The notes: generated by a model from the letters alone, not told the origin. A stretch of 64,000 nt of DNA from Pseudomonas taiwanensis (GCF_013393345.1 NZ_QJRF01000071.1:31263-95262); one strand, 5' to 3'; shown: positions 42,968-55,976, counted from the stretch's first letter. Made by a program: numbers and translations.

Positions 42968-43756
42968 TCAGCCCTCGCGAACCCTTTCCGCTTCCTCATG
43001 AGCCTGGCGCAGGCGCTCGCGACTGTTGGTCAGGTGCAGGCGCATGGCCGCTCGGGCCGCATCGCTGTCCTGCCGGGCGATGGCTTCGTAGATATCCTCG
43101 TGCTCGCGACTCAGGCGAGCGAGGTAGTGCTCCCGGTCATCGTGGGCGATACGCGCCGAATTGAGCCGCGTCCGCGGAATGATGCTGGTGCCCAGGTGGG
43201 TCATGATGTCGGTGAAATAGCGATTCCCCGTGGCCAGGGCGATTTGCAGGTGGAACTGGAAGTCCGAGGCCACCGCGTCAGTGCCGTGGGCGGCCTTGAG
43301 GAAGGTGTCCAGTGCTTCGCGCATCGCCGCCAGTTGCTCCGAAGTACGGCGCTGGGCGGCCAGTCCGGCGGATTCCACTTCCAGGCTGATGCGCAGTTCG
43401 AGGATAGCCATGACATCGCGCAGGGTGACGATGGTCGCTGGGTCGATACGGAACCCCATGGGGCTCGGCGTATCCAGCACGAAGGTGCCGATGCCGTGAC
43501 GGGTCTCCACCAGTCCCGAGGCCTGCAACCGCGAAATAGCCTCGCGCACTACGGTGCGGCTGACTCCCTGGGCTTCCATGATGGCGGACTCGGTGGGCAG
43601 CTTTTCGCCCCGCTTGATCACGCCATTCTGGATCTGTTGGGAGAGCTCGTTCACCAACTCCTGCGCCAGGCTGCGGTGCTTGCGGCGCGGACGTGGCAAG
43701 GTGCTTGGGTTGTCCATCTCGAAGGTCGATTCCGGTGAAAACTGAGGGTCCATCAT
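42968..43756 (-). CDS. GntR/FadR-family (FCD) transcriptional regulator of the hexarate cluster
   Basis: A 262-residue regulator. The N-terminal winged helix includes RGEKLPTESAIMEAQGVSRTVVREAISRLQASG (recognition helix), followed by a helical FCD ligand domain with SDFQFHLQIALATGNRYFTDIM. Probably represses the kdgD-to-dehydrogenase operon and itself until a hexarate is present. Starts at 43756, 43753 and 43717 (MDNPSTLPRP) are possible; the last leaves more room for a promoter beside the upstream operator. Confidence 0.92.
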   Translation of the reverse strand: MMDPQFSPESTFEMDNPSTLPRPRRKHRSLAQELVNELSQQIQNGVIKRGEKLPTESAIMEAQGVSRTVVREAISRLQASGLVETRHGIGTFVLDTPSPMGFRIDPATIVTLRDVMAILELRISLEVESAGLAAQRRTSEQLAAMREALDTFLKAAHGTDAVASDFQFHLQIALATGNRYFTDIMTHLGTSIIPRTRLNSARIAHDDREHYLARLSREHEDIYEAIARQDSDAARAAMRLHLTNSRERLRQAHEEAERVREG

Positions 43757-43766
43757 AGCCCAGCGA

Positions 43767-43779
43767 GTTGTACGATGAC
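43767..43779. promoter_or_regulatory. Candidate GntR operator, site 4 (autoregulation)
   Basis: GTTGTACGATGAC fits the GTTGTnnnACAAC motif with two changes and lies 11 bp before the regulator's first start codon. Confidence 0.55.
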
Positions 43780-43814
43780 ACTCATCAGCCGTTCCTACGG
43801 TCGACTCCAGAAAC

Positions 43815-43845
43815 GAAAAAGGCGCAGCCCGGGGGCTGCGCCTTT
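43815..43845 (-). terminator. Rho-independent terminator of ssb
   Basis: AAAGGCGCAGCCC / GGGCTGCGCCTTT hairpin followed on the minus strand by TTCG, 25 bp after the ssb stop. Confidence 0.9.
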
Positions 43846-43869
43846 GTCTTTCCGCCTACGCGATTCGAC

Positions 43870-44355
43870 TTAGAACGGGATGTCGTCGTCGAAGCTGTCG
43901 TAGTCCGGAGCCGGCTGGGCGGCGGGCTGCGGAGCCGGGCGCTGTTGCGGGGCGGACTGCTGCGGTTCGCGCTGCGGGCGCGGAGCACGCGGGGCGTCGC
44001 CTTCGCTGCCAGGACGGCCGCCAAGCAGTTGCATCTGGCCGTTGATGTCGACCACGATCTCGGTGGTGTAGCGCTTCACGCCGTCTTTTTCCCACTCGCG
44101 GGTGCGCAGGGAACCTTCGACGTAGACTTGCGAGCCCTTGCGCAGGTATTCGCCGGCGATTTCGGCGAGACGGCCGAAGAACACCACGCGGTGCCATTCG
44201 GTACGTTCCTGCTGCTGGCCGGTCTGCTTGTCCTTCCAGGACTCGCTGGTGGCCAGGGTGACGTTGGTCACCGCGTTGCCGTTGGGCAGGTAGCGGGTTT
44301 CCGGATCACCACCGACGTTACCAACCAGAATGACTTTGTTAACCCCACGGGCCAT
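43870..44355 (-). CDS. ssb: Single-stranded DNA-binding protein SSB
   Basis: A 161-residue SSB: OB-fold [26 protein letters not shown] at the N-terminus, [23 protein letters not shown] in the core, a Gln/Pro/Arg-rich linker and the acidic tip DSFDDDIPF that recruits replication and repair partners. It lies 9 bp after the MFS gene, in the usual pseudomonad order next to uvrA. Confidence 0.97.
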   Translation of the reverse strand: MARGVNKVILVGNVGGDPETRYLPNGNAVTNVTLATSESWKDKQTGQQQERTEWHRVVFFGRLAEIAGEYLRKGSQVYVEGSLRTREWEKDGVKRYTTEIVVDINGQMQLLGGRPGSEGDAPRAPRPQREPQQSAPQQRPAPQPAAQPAPDYDSFDDDIPF

Positions 44356-44364
44356 GACGTTCTC

Positions 44365-45759
44365 CTAGGCTTCAGCACGTTCCGGGGCCGACTCGATCAG
44401 GCGCTCCAGGGACGTGCGGTCCAGTTTTTCAGAATCCACTTTGATGTAGATGGCCGCCTCTTCGGCCACCACGACGGCATCTGCCACTCCGGGCAGAGCC
44501 AGCAAACGCGCAACCAGCCCGGTATCGGCCACGGCCGCTGCACTGAGCGGCAGGCGCAGGCTGGTTACGTACGGAGGTTCACGCATAGTAACAGCAATGG
44601 CCAGCCAAATCGCACAGACCACCGCACAACCGACGAACACGGTAGACAGGCCGCCATGCTGGAACAACCAGCCGCCGAGAATGCCGCCTACGGCCGCGCC
44701 GAGGAACTGGCTCGTGGAGTAAACCCCCATCGCCGTGCCCTTCCCGCCAGCCGGAGCGACCTTGCTGATCAACGACGGCAGAGAGGCTTCCAGGAGGTTG
44801 AACGCGGTGAAGAAAATGATGGTGCCGAAGACGAGCGCGCGAAGGCTCTGGCCGAACTGCCAGAAGAACAGCTCGCAGGCACACAGCACCGCGACCGCGC
44901 CCACCAGCACACGTTTCATCTGGCGCTTTTTCTCGCCGTAGATGATGAAGGGGACCATGCCGAAGAAGCCCACCAGCAGCGCGGTGAGGTAGACCCACCA
45001 GTGCTCTTCCTTGGGCAGGCCGGCTTTCTCAACCAATGCCAGTGGCAGTGCGACGAAGCTGGCCATGAGGACGGCGTGCAGGGCGAGGATGCCGAAATCC
45101 AGGCGCAACAGGTCGGGATGTTTCAAGGTCGGCAGCAGCGCCTGGCGCGCGACGCCTGATTCACGATGCTGCAGCGGATGGGCGGCACGCGGCACCATGG
45201 TGGCGATGATCACGATCCCGAACAGCGCCATGATGGCAGTCGCCCAGAACAGGCCGGAAAGTCCGAATGCGCGGGTCAGCAGCGGGCCGACCACCATGGC
45301 GACGGCGAAGGACACGCCGATGCTCATGCCGATCATGGCCATCGCCTTGGTGCGGTGCTGCTCGCGGGTGAGGTCGGAGAGCAAGGCCATGACAGCTGCA
45401 GAGATGGCCCCAGCGCCTTGCAGCACCCGACCGGCAATCACGCCCCAGATGGAGTCCGCATTGGCTGCCAGGACGGCGCCGGCGGCAAAGATCAGCAGGC
45501 CGATGTAGATCACCGGAAGGCGGCCGATACGGTCGGAAACGACGCCGAAGGGAATCTGCAGTACGGCCTGGGTCAGGCCGTAGGCACCGATGGCGAGGCC
45601 GATCAGAGCCGGTGTGGCGCCGGGGAGGTCCTGGCCGTAGGTGGCCAGCACTGGCAATACCATGAACATGCCGAGCATGCGGAAGGCGAACACCAGGGCC
45701 AGGCCGCTGGCCGCGCGCGTTTCGCTGCCGCTCATGCGTTCAGAGTGGGAATCGTGCAT
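44365..45759 (-). CDS. YajR-like MFS transporter with C-terminal ferredoxin-fold domain
   Basis: A 464-residue MFS protein with 12 helices: [40 protein letters not shown]. It has an extra soluble C-terminal domain from about residue 395 ([20 protein letters not shown]...[17 protein letters not shown]), resembling the YAM domain of YajR. Substrate unknown; drug-efflux names are often given without proof. The ATG at 45759 is used; 45735 also possible. Divergent from uvrA. Confidence 0.9.
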   Translation of the reverse strand: MHDSHSERMSGSETRAASGLALVFAFRMLGMFMVLPVLATYGQDLPGATPALIGLAIGAYGLTQAVLQIPFGVVSDRIGRLPVIYIGLLIFAAGAVLAANADSIWGVIAGRVLQGAGAISAAVMALLSDLTREQHRTKAMAMIGMSIGVSFAVAMVVGPLLTRAFGLSGLFWATAIMALFGIVIIATMVPRAAHPLQHRESGVARQALLPTLKHPDLLRLDFGILALHAVLMASFVALPLALVEKAGLPKEEHWWVYLTALLVGFFGMVPFIIYGEKKRQMKRVLVGAVAVLCACELFFWQFGQSLRALVFGTIIFFTAFNLLEASLPSLISKVAPAGGKGTAMGVYSTSQFLGAAVGGILGGWLFQHGGLSTVFVGCAVVCAIWLAIAVTMREPPYVTSLRLPLSAAAVADTGLVARLLALPGVADAVVVAEEAAIYIKVDSEKLDRTSLERLIESAPERAEA

Positions 45760-45881
45760 AGGTGCCTCAAGGGAGAACGATCGGGGCCTGCGTCATGCGC
45801 CCCTTGCCCGGCTGCGGCCGGAGCCCGAAAAATGCCGCGCATTCTAGCAGTCCCGGCCGTTTCCGTGACAGCCGTGACGCT

Positions 45882-45911
45882 TTGCCGCTCAGCCGTGGCG
45901 GGCCGTATAAT
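45882..45911 (+). promoter_or_regulatory. Sigma-70-like promoter of uvrA
   Basis: TTGCCG (45882-45887), 18-bp spacer, TATAAT (45906-45911), 31 bp before the GTG start. No LexA box (CTG-N10-CAG) was seen beside it. Confidence 0.6.
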
Positions 45912-45942
45912 CGGCGGTTTCCGACCGCCAAGTGAGGCCGTT

Positions 45943-48777
<2,835 letters not shown>

Positions 48778-48795
48778 TTCTCTGACACGCACAAC

Positions 48796-48829
48796 AAAAA
48801 GGCCGGGCAGCGATGCCCGGCCTTTTTTG
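48796..48829 (+). terminator. Rho-independent terminator of uvrA
   Basis: AAGGCCGGGC-AGCGAT-GCCCGGCCTT with a T-run, 18 bp after the stop; the A-run upstream could also stop transcription from the opposite strand. Bases 48840-48933 hold nothing I recognise. Confidence 0.93.
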
Positions 48830-48934
48830 TATCTGCGGATGCTGAAATCCGGCGCAGCGCGGGCGCTGGTGCAGCTATCCGAATGTTCCTGACCTAGAGC
48901 GTCGCTTCGAAAGAGACATCCGGATTTGCAGACA

Positions 48935-48964
48935 TAAAAAAACCGGGCACTAGGCCCGGTTTTT
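48935..48964 (-). terminator. Rho-independent terminator of the alpha operon
   Basis: On the minus strand, AACCGGGC-CTAGT-GCCCGGTT then TTTTTATG, 15 bp after rplQ. Confidence 0.93.
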
Positions 48965-48979
48965 CATGCAACGACCGAC

Positions 48980-49369
48980 TTACTCGGCAGCAGCTTCGAC
49001 TTCACCAGCGACCGGACGGTCAACCAGCTCGACGTAAGCCATGGGAGCGTTGTCGCCAGCGCGGAAACCGCACTTCAGGATACGCAGGTAGCCGCCCTGA
49101 CGGTTGGCATAGCGCTTACCCAGATCGTTGAACAGTTTGCCTACGGCGGATTTCGAACGGGTACGGTCGAAAGCCAGACGACGGTTGGCAACGCTGTCTT
49201 CCTTGGCCAGGGTGATCAGCGGCTCGGCAACGCGGCGCAGTTCCTTGGCTTTCGGCAGGGTGGTTTTGATCAGTTCGTGCTCGAACAGCGACACTGCCAT
49301 GTTCTGGAACATGGCCTTGCGGTGTGCGCTGGTGCGGCTGAGGTGACGGCCACTTTTACGATGACGCAT
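48980..49369 (-). CDS. rplQ: 50S ribosomal protein L17
   Basis: 129 residues, [20 protein letters not shown] at the start, with [19 protein letters not shown] of the core. Sits at the exit-tunnel side of the large subunit. Short acidic C-terminal tail (GEVEAAAE). Last gene of the alpha operon, 45 bp after rpoA, followed by a terminator. Confidence 0.98.
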   Translation of the reverse strand: MRHRKSGRHLSRTSAHRKAMFQNMAVSLFEHELIKTTLPKAKELRRVAEPLITLAKEDSVANRRLAFDRTRSKSAVGKLFNDLGKRYANRQGGYLRILKCGFRAGDNAPMAYVELVDRPVAGEVEAAAE

Positions 49370-49414
49370 GGTTCAATTCCTTACCAAACTTCTACGTTCG
49401 GTGATTACGGACGA

Positions 49415-50416
49415 TCAGGCAGTCGCCTTGTCGTCCTTCTTGAGACTTGCCGGCGGCCAGTTGTCGAGGCGCATGCCGAGGGACAGACCACGGGAGGCCA
49501 GGACGTCCTTGATCTCGGTCAGGGACTTCTTGCCCAGGTTCGGAGTCTTCAACAGCTCTACTTCGGTGCGCTGAATCAGGTCGCCGATGTAGTAGATGTT
49601 CTCCGCTTTCAGGCAGTTGGCCGAACGTACGGTCAGCTCGAGGTCATCAACCGGACGAAGGAGGATCGGGTCGATCTCGTCTTCCTGCTCAACCACTACC
49701 GGCTCGCTGTCGCCCTTCAGGTCGACGAACGCAGCCAGCTGGTGTTGCAGGATGGTAGCGGCACGACGGATGGCCTCTTCAGGGTCCAGGGTACCGTTGG
49801 TTTCCAGATCGATGACCAGCTTGTCCAGGTTGGTGCGCTGCTCCACACGGGCGTTTTCAACCACGTAGGCAACACGGCGGACGGGGCTGAACGAGGCGTC
49901 GAGCTGCAGACGACCAATGCTGCGGCTCTCGTCTTCGTCGCTCTGGCGCGCGTCGGCGGGCTCATAGCCACGACCGCGGGACACCTTGAGCTTCATGTTC
50001 AGGACACCGTTATCCGCCAGGTTGGCGATCACGTGGTCGCCGTTGACGATTTCGACATCATGATCCAGCTGAATATCGGCAGCGGTGACCACGCCCGAAC
50101 CTTTCTTCGAGAGGTTCAGCGTTACTTCGTCACGACCGTGCAGCTTGATAGCCAGGCCTTTGAGGTTCAGAAGGATCTCGATGACATCTTCCTGAACACC
50201 CTCGATGGCGCTGTACTCGTGGAGTACGCCATCGATCTCGGCCTCGACTACTGCACAGCCAGGCATGGAGGACAACAGGATGCGACGCAGCGCGTTGCCC
50301 AGGGTATGGCCGAAACCACGCTCGAGAGGCTCGAGCGTAATCTTGGCGCGGGTCGGACTGACCACCTGCACATCAATGTGGCGGGGGGTCAGGAACTCAT
50401 TTACCGAACTCTGCAT
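49415..50416 (-). CDS. rpoA: RNA polymerase alpha subunit
   Basis: 333 residues. The N-terminal assembly domain ([24 protein letters not shown]) is joined by an acidic linker (EQEDEIDP) to the C-terminal domain, which binds UP elements and activators: [20 protein letters not shown], then [21 protein letters not shown]. Normal length, in the usual place between rpsD and rplQ. Confidence 0.98.
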   Translation of the reverse strand: MQSSVNEFLTPRHIDVQVVSPTRAKITLEPLERGFGHTLGNALRRILLSSMPGCAVVEAEIDGVLHEYSAIEGVQEDVIEILLNLKGLAIKLHGRDEVTLNLSKKGSGVVTAADIQLDHDVEIVNGDHVIANLADNGVLNMKLKVSRGRGYEPADARQSDEDESRSIGRLQLDASFSPVRRVAYVVENARVEQRTNLDKLVIDLETNGTLDPEEAIRRAATILQHQLAAFVDLKGDSEPVVVEQEDEIDPILLRPVDDLELTVRSANCLKAENIYYIGDLIQRTEVELLKTPNLGKKSLTEIKDVLASRGLSLGMRLDNWPPASLKKDDKATA

Positions 50417-50438
50417 GGATGCACCTATTTTCTAGCCC

Positions 50439-51059
50439 TTACTTGGAGTAGAGCTCGACAATCAGGTTTTCGTTGATGTCGGCGGACAGATCGCTGCGAG
50501 CCGGCACGCTCTTGAACACGCCGGACTTCTTCTCTGCGTCAACCTCAACCCACTCCACACGGCCACGCTGACCGCACAGTTCGAGGGCTTGGACGATACG
50601 CAGTTGGTTCTTCGACTTCTCGCGAACGGCAACCACGTCACCAGCTTTGATCTGGTACGACGGGACGTTCACAGTCTGACCGTTGACGCTGATGGCCTTG
50701 TGGGAAACCAGCTGACGGGACTCGGAACGAGTAGCGCCGAAGCCCATGCGGTACACGACGTTGTCCAGGCGGCACTCAAGGAGTTGCAGCAGGTTTTCGC
50801 CGGTAGCGCCTTTGCGAGCAGCAGCTTCTTTGTAGTAGTTGCCGAACTGACGCTCCAGAACACCGTAGATACGGCGCACTTTCTGCTTTTCACGCAGCTG
50901 GGTGCCGTAGTCGGACAGGCGGCCGCGACGGGCGCCGTGCTGACCAGGAGCGGCTTCGATGTTGCACTTGGATTCGAGCGCGCGAGCACCACTCTTCAGG
51001 AAGAGGTCGGTACCTTCACGACGGGACAGTTTGCATTTGGGACCAATGTAACGAGCCAT
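50439..51059 (-). CDS. rpsD: 30S ribosomal protein S4
   Basis: 206 residues, [20 protein letters not shown] with the S4 RNA-binding domain ([20 protein letters not shown]). Primary 16S rRNA binder; in E. coli it represses its own operon by binding near rpsM, which may also hold here. Only two N-terminal Cys are seen, so no zinc-type four-Cys set. Confidence 0.98.
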   Translation of the reverse strand: MARYIGPKCKLSRREGTDLFLKSGARALESKCNIEAAPGQHGARRGRLSDYGTQLREKQKVRRIYGVLERQFGNYYKEAAARKGATGENLLQLLECRLDNVVYRMGFGATRSESRQLVSHKAISVNGQTVNVPSYQIKAGDVVAVREKSKNQLRIVQALELCGQRGRVEWVEVDAEKKSGVFKSVPARSDLSADINENLIVELYSK

Positions 51060-51075
51060 TTCTCACTGTCTCCTA

Positions 51076-51465
51076 TTACACGCGACGCTTCTTCGGCGGA
51101 CGGCACCCGTTGTGCGGGATGGGCGTCACGTCGGTGATGCTGGCGATCTTGTAGCCGCAGGCGTTCAGAGCACGCACAGCGGATTCGCGACCCGGACCCG
51201 GGCCCTTGACGTTCACGTCGAGGTTCTTCAGGCCGTATTCCAGAGCGGCTTGACCAGCACGCTCGGCTGCAACCTGGGCAGCGAACGGGGTGCTCTTACG
51301 GGAACCGCGGAAACCCGAACCACCGGAGGTAGCCCAGGAAAGAGCGTTACCTTGACGGTCAGTGATGGTCACGATGGTGTTGTTGAAAGAAGCGTGGATA
51401 TGGGCGATCCCATCCACAACTGTCTTTTTGACTTTCTTACGAGGACGAGCAGCAGGCTTAGCCAT
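51076..51465 (-). CDS. rpsK: 30S ribosomal protein S11
   Basis: 129 residues, basic N-terminus ([19 protein letters not shown]), [18 protein letters not shown] core, and the conserved C-terminal [20 protein letters not shown] end (here [18 protein letters not shown]). Platform protein near the mRNA exit. 30 bp after rpsM. Confidence 0.98.
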   Translation of the reverse strand: MAKPAARPRKKVKKTVVDGIAHIHASFNNTIVTITDRQGNALSWATSGGSGFRGSRKSTPFAAQVAAERAGQAALEYGLKNLDVNVKGPGPGRESAVRALNACGYKIASITDVTPIPHNGCRPPKKRRV

Positions 51466-51495
51466 GACTTAATTCCTGTCGATTCGCGGGCGCAA

Positions 51496-51852
51496 TTACT
51501 TGCGGATCGGCTTACGCGGGCCCTTACGGGTACGCGCGTTGGTCTTGGTGCGCTGGCCATGAACAGGCAGACCGCGACGATGACGCAGACCGCGGTAGCA
51601 GCCCAGGTCCATCAGACGCTTGATGTTCATGTTGATTTCGCGACGCAGGTCACCTTCAGTGGTGAGCTTCGCGACTTCGCCACGCAGCTGTTCGATCTGC
51701 TCGTCAGAGAGATCCTTGATCTTTGCCGCCGGATTAACGCCGGTGGTAGCGCAGATGCTCTGCGCAGTGGTGCGACCAACACCGTAGATGTAGGTCAGCG
51801 AGATAACAGTGTGCTTGTTATCTGGAATGTTGACGCCTGCAATACGGGCCAT
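51496..51852 (-). CDS. rpsM: 30S ribosomal protein S13
   Basis: 118 residues, [21 protein letters not shown] with the helix-two-turn-helix [17 protein letters not shown] and a basic tail reaching the P-site ([14 protein letters not shown]). First gene of the alpha operon; a promoter with an overlapping hairpin lies just upstream. Confidence 0.98.
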   Translation of the reverse strand: MARIAGVNIPDNKHTVISLTYIYGVGRTTAQSICATTGVNPAAKIKDLSDEQIEQLRGEVAKLTTEGDLRREINMNIKRLMDLGCYRGLRHRRGLPVHGQRTKTNARTRKGPRKPIRK

Positions 51853-51910
51853 TCAGTGAAACTCCAGTTGACAGCTACCTACGCCCCGGAAGCCAAGAAA
51901 AGGGCGCGAG

Positions 51911-51939
51911 ATATTAGCGCTGTAGAAACGAATAATCAA
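51911..51939 (-). promoter_or_regulatory. Sigma-70-like promoter of the alpha (rpsM) operon
   Basis: TTGATT (51939-51934), 17-bp spacer, TAATAT (51916-51911) on the minus strand, about 60 bp before rpsM. The first two bases of the -35 box are the end of the hairpin at 51938-51965. Confidence 0.65.
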
Positions 51940-51965
51940 CCCGGCAGCGCACTAGCTGCCGGGTT
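51938..51965 (-). terminator. Hairpin between rpmJ and rpsM (candidate partial terminator)
   Basis: AACCCGGCAGC and GCTGCCGGGTT, 11 perfect base pairs with a six-base loop, followed on the minus strand by GATTATTCGTTTC. The T-content is modest, so it may only partly stop spc-operon transcripts. Confidence 0.6.
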
Positions 51966-51984
51966 CATAACGCGTGAATCACAC

Positions 51985-52101
51985 TCAGCCTTGGCGCTGC
52001 TTGTGACGCGGTTCCGCGCTGCAGATCACGCGAACGATACCGTCGCGACGAACGATCTTGCAGTTGCGGCACAGCTTTTTCACCGATGCACGAACTTTCA
52101 T
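51985..52101 (-). CDS. rpmJ: 50S ribosomal protein L36 (zinc type)
   Basis: 38 residues, [20 protein letters not shown] then [18 protein letters not shown]. The zinc ligands Cys11, Cys14, Cys27 and His33 are all present (C+ form), so this copy is the one used when zinc is plentiful; Zur-controlled zinc-free paralogues, if any, would be elsewhere. 30 bp after secY. Confidence 0.96.
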   Translation of the reverse strand: MKVRASVKKLCRNCKIVRRDGIVRVICSAEPRHKQRQG

Positions 52102-52131
52102 CAGTAACTCCTAGAACCTTACGGAACCGGG

Positions 52132-53460
52132 TCAGCGGAGCATGCCGCTGCCGTAGCCCTTCAGGTTGGCTTTCTTCATCAGGGATTCGTACTGGTGCGA
52201 AACGAGGTGGGATTGTACTTGGGCCATAAAGTCCATAACAACCACTACCACGATCAGCAACGAGGTCCCGCCAAGGTAGAACGGTACATTCGCTGCCACC
52301 ACCAGGAACTGGGGAAGCAGGCAAACGGCCGTCATGTACAGAGCACCGAACATGGTCAAGCGGGTCAGTACGCCATCGATATAGCGCGCCGACTGCTCAC
52401 CCGGACGGATACCCGGAATAAAGGCACCGGACTTCTTCAGGTTCTCCGCCACGTCTTTCGGATTGAACATCAGAGCTGTGTAGAAGAAGCAGAAGAAGAC
52501 GATCCCTGCACTAAACAGCAGAATGTTCAACGGCTGACCAGGAGCGATAGCTTGCGAGACATCCTGCAGCCAGCCCATGCTTTCGGACTGACCGAACCAG
52601 GCACCCAGAGAGGCCGGGAACAGCAGGATGCTGCTGGCGAAGATAGCCGGAATGACACCGGCCATGTTCACCTTCAAGGGCAGGTGGCTGGTCTGCGCAG
52701 CGAAGACCTTGCGGCCCTGCTGACGCTTGGCGTAGTGCACAGCGATACGACGCTGGCCACGCTCAATGAACACCACGAAACCGATGATCGCTACTGCCAG
52801 CAGACCGATGGCGACCAGGGCGAAGATATTGATATCGCCCTGACGTGCAGACTCGAAAGACTGCCCGATCGCTCTCGGCAGACCGGCCACGATGCCAGCA
52901 AAAATCAGCATCGAGATACCGTTGCCGACACCGCGCTCTGTGATCTGCTCGCCAAGCCACATCATGAACATCGCACCAGCCACGAAGGTGGTGACAGCCA
53001 CGAAGTAGAAGCCGAAATCAGACGAGAAAGCGACACCCTGACTGGCCAGACCAACGGACATGCCGATGGCCTGGACCAACGCCAGGGCTACAGTGCCGTA
53101 GCGGGTGTACTGGCTGATCTTGCGACGGCCAGCCTCACCTTCCTTCTTCAACTGCTCCAGCTGCGGGCTGATCGCGGTCATGAGCTGCATGATGATCGAC
53201 GCCGAGATGTACGGCATGATCCCCAGTGCAAAGATGCTCATCCGCTCCAGCGCACCGCCGGAGAACATGTTGAACAGGCTAAGAATGGTCCCCTCGTTCT
53301 GCCGGAACAGCTCGGCCAGCCGGTCTGGGTTGATACCCGGCACTGGGATGTGCGCGCCGATCCGGTAGACGATGATCGCCAGGAACAGGAAACGCAGTCG
53401 AGCCCAGAGCTCGGACAACCCGCCATTGCTGAGCGCGGAGAGAGCACCTTGCTTAGCCAT
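52132..53460 (-). CDS. secY: Protein translocase subunit SecY
   Basis: 442 residues, ten membrane helices, the channel of the Sec translocon. Plug and helix landmarks: [54 protein letters not shown]. Starts on the base after the rplO stop (no gap). Usual last membrane gene of the spc operon. Confidence 0.98.
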   Translation of the reverse strand: MAKQGALSALSNGGLSELWARLRFLFLAIIVYRIGAHIPVPGINPDRLAELFRQNEGTILSLFNMFSGGALERMSIFALGIMPYISASIIMQLMTAISPQLEQLKKEGEAGRRKISQYTRYGTVALALVQAIGMSVGLASQGVAFSSDFGFYFVAVTTFVAGAMFMMWLGEQITERGVGNGISMLIFAGIVAGLPRAIGQSFESARQGDINIFALVAIGLLAVAIIGFVVFIERGQRRIAVHYAKRQQGRKVFAAQTSHLPLKVNMAGVIPAIFASSILLFPASLGAWFGQSESMGWLQDVSQAIAPGQPLNILLFSAGIVFFCFFYTALMFNPKDVAENLKKSGAFIPGIRPGEQSARYIDGVLTRLTMFGALYMTAVCLLPQFLVVAANVPFYLGGTSLLIVVVVVMDFMAQVQSHLVSHQYESLMKKANLKGYGSGMLR

Positions 53461-53895
53461 TTAGTCCTCGAACTTACCGCCAGCTGCTTCGATAGCCGCA
53501 CGCGCACCCTTGGTGGCGGCGATACCTTTCAGGGTGACCGCGCGAGTAACGTCGCCGGACAGCATGATTTTCACACGCTGTACGTTCTGGTTAATCACGT
53601 TGGCATCCTTCAGCGACTGCAGAGTTACGACATCGCCTTCCACCTTGGCCAGCTCGGAAGTGCGCACTTCAGCGCGATCCATGGCTTTCAGGGAAACGAA
53701 GCCGAACTTCGGCAGACGACGGTGCAGAGGTTGCTGACCGCCCTCGAAGCCCGGAGCAATGGTGCCGCCGGAGCGAGAGGTTTGACCCTTGTGACCACGG
53801 CCACCGGTCTTACCCAGACCGCTACCGATGCCACGGCCCGGACGGTGCTTTTCGCGACGGGCACCCGGCGCGGAACGCAGATCGTTCAGTTTCAT
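53461..53895 (-). CDS. rplO: 50S ribosomal protein L15
   Basis: 144 residues: [20 protein letters not shown], the Gly/Arg-rich [20 protein letters not shown] and [18 protein letters not shown]. Late assembly protein of the large subunit. Directly abuts secY and follows rpmD by 3 bp. Confidence 0.98.
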   Translation of the reverse strand: MKLNDLRSAPGARREKHRPGRGIGSGLGKTGGRGHKGQTSRSGGTIAPGFEGGQQPLHRRLPKFGFVSLKAMDRAEVRTSELAKVEGDVVTLQSLKDANVINQNVQRVKIMLSGDVTRAVTLKGIAATKGARAAIEAAGGKFED

Positions 53896-53898
53896 GGA

Positions 53899-54075
53899 TT
53901 AACCCTCGACGCGCAGAAGGTAGTAAGCCTTGTTGATCATGCCGCGGTTCTCAGGAGTGTCCTGAACTTCTACGGAGTGACCAATGCGACGCAGGCCGAG
54001 ACCTTTGACGCAAGCCTTGTGGTTAGCCAGACGGCCGTTAACGCTCTTGATCAGCGTTACTTTGACAGTTGCCAT
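53899..54075 (-). CDS. rpmD: 50S ribosomal protein L30
   Basis: 58 residues, [20 protein letters not shown], then [20 protein letters not shown] and a tail ending YYLLRVEG. Two to three bases separate it from rpsE and rplO, showing tight coupling. Confidence 0.96.
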   Translation of the reverse strand: MATVKVTLIKSVNGRLANHKACVKGLGLRRIGHSVEVQDTPENRGMINKAYYLLRVEG

Positions 54076-54077
54076 GA

Positions 54078-54578
54078 TTAGAGAATCTCCTCGACGCTCT
54101 TACCACGCTTGGCCGCAACCGACTCAGGGGACTGCATGTTCTTCAGACCCTTGAAAGTGGCGTAAACCACGTTCACCGGATTGGTGGAGCCGTAGCACTT
54201 GGCCAGAACGTTCTGCACACCGGCCACTTCCAGAACGGCACGCATGGCGCCGCCGGCGATGATACCGGTACCTTCGGAAGCCGGCTGCATGAACACCTTG
54301 GAGGCGCCATGGGCGGACTTGATCGGGTACTGCAGGGTGGTGCCGTCCAGGTCAACCTGGATCATGTTGCGGCGGGCAGCTTCCATCGCTTTCTGGATGG
54401 CAGCAGGCACTTCGCGGGATTTGCCGCGGCCGAAACCAACACGACCTTTGCCGTCGCCAACTACAGTCAGCGCGGTGAAGGTGAAGATACGACCACCTTT
54501 TACGGTCTTGGCAACGCGATTAACCTGAACCAGCTTCTCGATGTAGCCTTCGTCGCGCTTTTGCTCGTTATTTGCCAT
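54078..54578 (-). CDS. rpsE: 30S ribosomal protein S5
   Basis: 166 residues: double-stranded RNA-binding N-terminal half ([25 protein letters not shown]) and [21 protein letters not shown], then the [20 protein letters not shown]-terminal half. Needed for decoding fidelity and for initiation helicase action with S3/S4. Confidence 0.98.
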   Translation of the reverse strand: MANNEQKRDEGYIEKLVQVNRVAKTVKGGRIFTFTALTVVGDGKGRVGFGRGKSREVPAAIQKAMEAARRNMIQVDLDGTTLQYPIKSAHGASKVFMQPASEGTGIIAGGAMRAVLEVAGVQNVLAKCYGSTNPVNVVYATFKGLKNMQSPESVAAKRGKSVEEIL

Positions 54579-54581
54579 AAC

Positions 54582-54932
54582 TTAGAACTCCAGCCCGCCT
54601 TCACGAGCAGCATCAGCCAGCGCCTTGACGCGGCCGTGGTACTTGAAGCCAGAACGATCGAATGCCACCTGAGTGACGCCAGCGGCTTTCGCGCGCTCGG
54701 CAACCAGCTGACCAACCTTCTTGGCCGCGTCGACGTTGCCGGTGGCTCCGTCACGCAGTTCTTTGTCCAGGGTCGAGGCGCTGGCCAGGACCGTGGCGCC
54801 GTCGGCCGAAATGACCTGGGCGTAGATGTGCTGGGAGGAGCGGTACACGCAGAGGCGTACGGCTTCCAGCTCGCGCATTTTCAGGCGTGCCTTGCGAGCG
54901 CGACGCAGACGAGTTTCTTTCTTTACGCTCAT
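54582..54932 (-). CDS. rplR: 50S ribosomal protein L18
   Basis: 116 residues: [36 protein letters not shown] and [21 protein letters not shown]. 5S rRNA binder, working with L5 and L25. 3 bp before rpsE. Confidence 0.98.
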   Translation of the reverse strand: MSVKKETRLRRARKARLKMRELEAVRLCVYRSSQHIYAQVISADGATVLASASTLDKELRDGATGNVDAAKKVGQLVAERAKAAGVTQVAFDRSGFKYHGRVKALADAAREGGLEF

Positions 54933-54942
54933 TTGCTATGCC

Positions 54943-55476
54943 CTACTTCTTCTTAGCTTCTTTACGACGGACGACTTCGTCGGCGTAACGTACACCTTTG
55001 CCTTTGTAAGGCTCCGGCGGACGGAAGTCGCGAATCTCGGCGGCCACTTGACCGACCAGCTGCTTGTCGATGCCCTTGATCAGGATATCGGTCTGGCTGG
55101 GGGTTTCAGCGGTGATACCTTGCGGCAGTTCGTAATCCACCGGATGCGAGAAGCCGAGAGCCAGGGACAGAGTCTGGCCTTTGGCCTGAGCCTTGTAACC
55201 AACGCCCACCAGCTGGAGCTTGCGCTCGAAGCCCTGGCTAACGCCGATTACCATGTTGTTGACCAACGCACGGGTGGTGCCGGCCATGGCTTTGTTCTGC
55301 TGGTCGCCATTGCGAGCAGCAAAACGCAGCTCACCGGACTCCTGCAGCACTTCCACAGACGAGTGTACTTTCAGTTCCAGAGCGCCCTTGGCACCCTTCA
55401 CCGAAAGCTGCTGGCCGGCGATCTTGACTTCAACGCCAGCGGGCAGCTTGACGGGGTTCTTAGCAACGCGAGACAT
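54943..55476 (-). CDS. rplF: 50S ribosomal protein L6
   Basis: 177 residues, two similar domains: [19 protein letters not shown]... and a second with [23 protein letters not shown], ending [20 protein letters not shown]. Sits near the factor-binding centre. 10 bp before rplR. Confidence 0.98.
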   Translation of the reverse strand: MSRVAKNPVKLPAGVEVKIAGQQLSVKGAKGALELKVHSSVEVLQESGELRFAARNGDQQNKAMAGTTRALVNNMVIGVSQGFERKLQLVGVGYKAQAKGQTLSLALGFSHPVDYELPQGITAETPSQTDILIKGIDKQLVGQVAAEIRDFRPPEPYKGKGVRYADEVVRRKEAKKK

Positions 55477-55488
55477 GCTTCAACCCCC

Positions 55489-55881
55489 TTAGAACACAGT
55501 GCAAAGCACTTCGCCACCAACACCAGCAGCGCGAGCAGCACGATCAGTCATCACACCCTTGTTGGTGGAAACGATCGATACGCCCAGGCCGCCACGTACT
55601 TTTGGCAGCTGATCGACGGACTTGTACTGGCGCAGGCCAGGACGACTTACGCGCTTCAGCTCTTCGATGACCGGACGGCCTTCGAAGTACTTCAGCTCGA
55701 TGGACAGCAGAGGCTTGATGTCGCTGCTGACTTGGTATCCCGTGATGTAACCCTCGTTCTTCAGAACGCTGGCTACTGCCACCTTCAGCTTGGAGGACGG
55801 CATGCTTACGACAGACTTTTCAGCCATCTGGGCATTACGGATACGAGTTAGCATGTCCGCTAACGGGTCCTGCATACTCAT
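55489..55881 (-). CDS. rpsH: 30S ribosomal protein S8
   Basis: 130 residues: [50 protein letters not shown], and [20 protein letters not shown] at the C-terminus. Binds 16S helix 21; in E. coli it represses the spc operon. It is preceded by an unusually long gap for this cluster (191 bp to rpsN) that holds a promoter and hairpin. Confidence 0.98.
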   Translation of the reverse strand: MSMQDPLADMLTRIRNAQMAEKSVVSMPSSKLKVAVASVLKNEGYITGYQVSSDIKPLLSIELKYFEGRPVIEELKRVSRPGLRQYKSVDQLPKVRGGLGVSIVSTNKGVMTDRAARAAGVGGEVLCTVF

Positions 55882-55976
55882 GGGCTAGATGCTCCTGATA
55901 CAAAAAGAAATAGCCTTGCGGCTAGAATCACACGCGAGCACTGGACGGACTAATGCCAGGCCCGGGCGAGCCGGAC

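Noticed and set aside
42727..42999. A 90-codon minus-strand ORF in the gntR-kdgD gap
   Set aside because: It overlaps the gntR end, the terminator and the operator sites and has no recognisable features.
45166..45942. A 259-codon extension in frame with uvrA
   Set aside because: Antisense to the MFS gene and past the uvrA promoter; the known UvrA start is at the GTG at 45943.
52195..54081. A 628-codon open frame on the plus strand opposite secY, rplO and rpmD
   Set aside because: It is exactly antisense to well-conserved ribosomal and SecY genes, has no family resemblance and crosses several gene borders; long antisense frames are common in GC-rich genomes.
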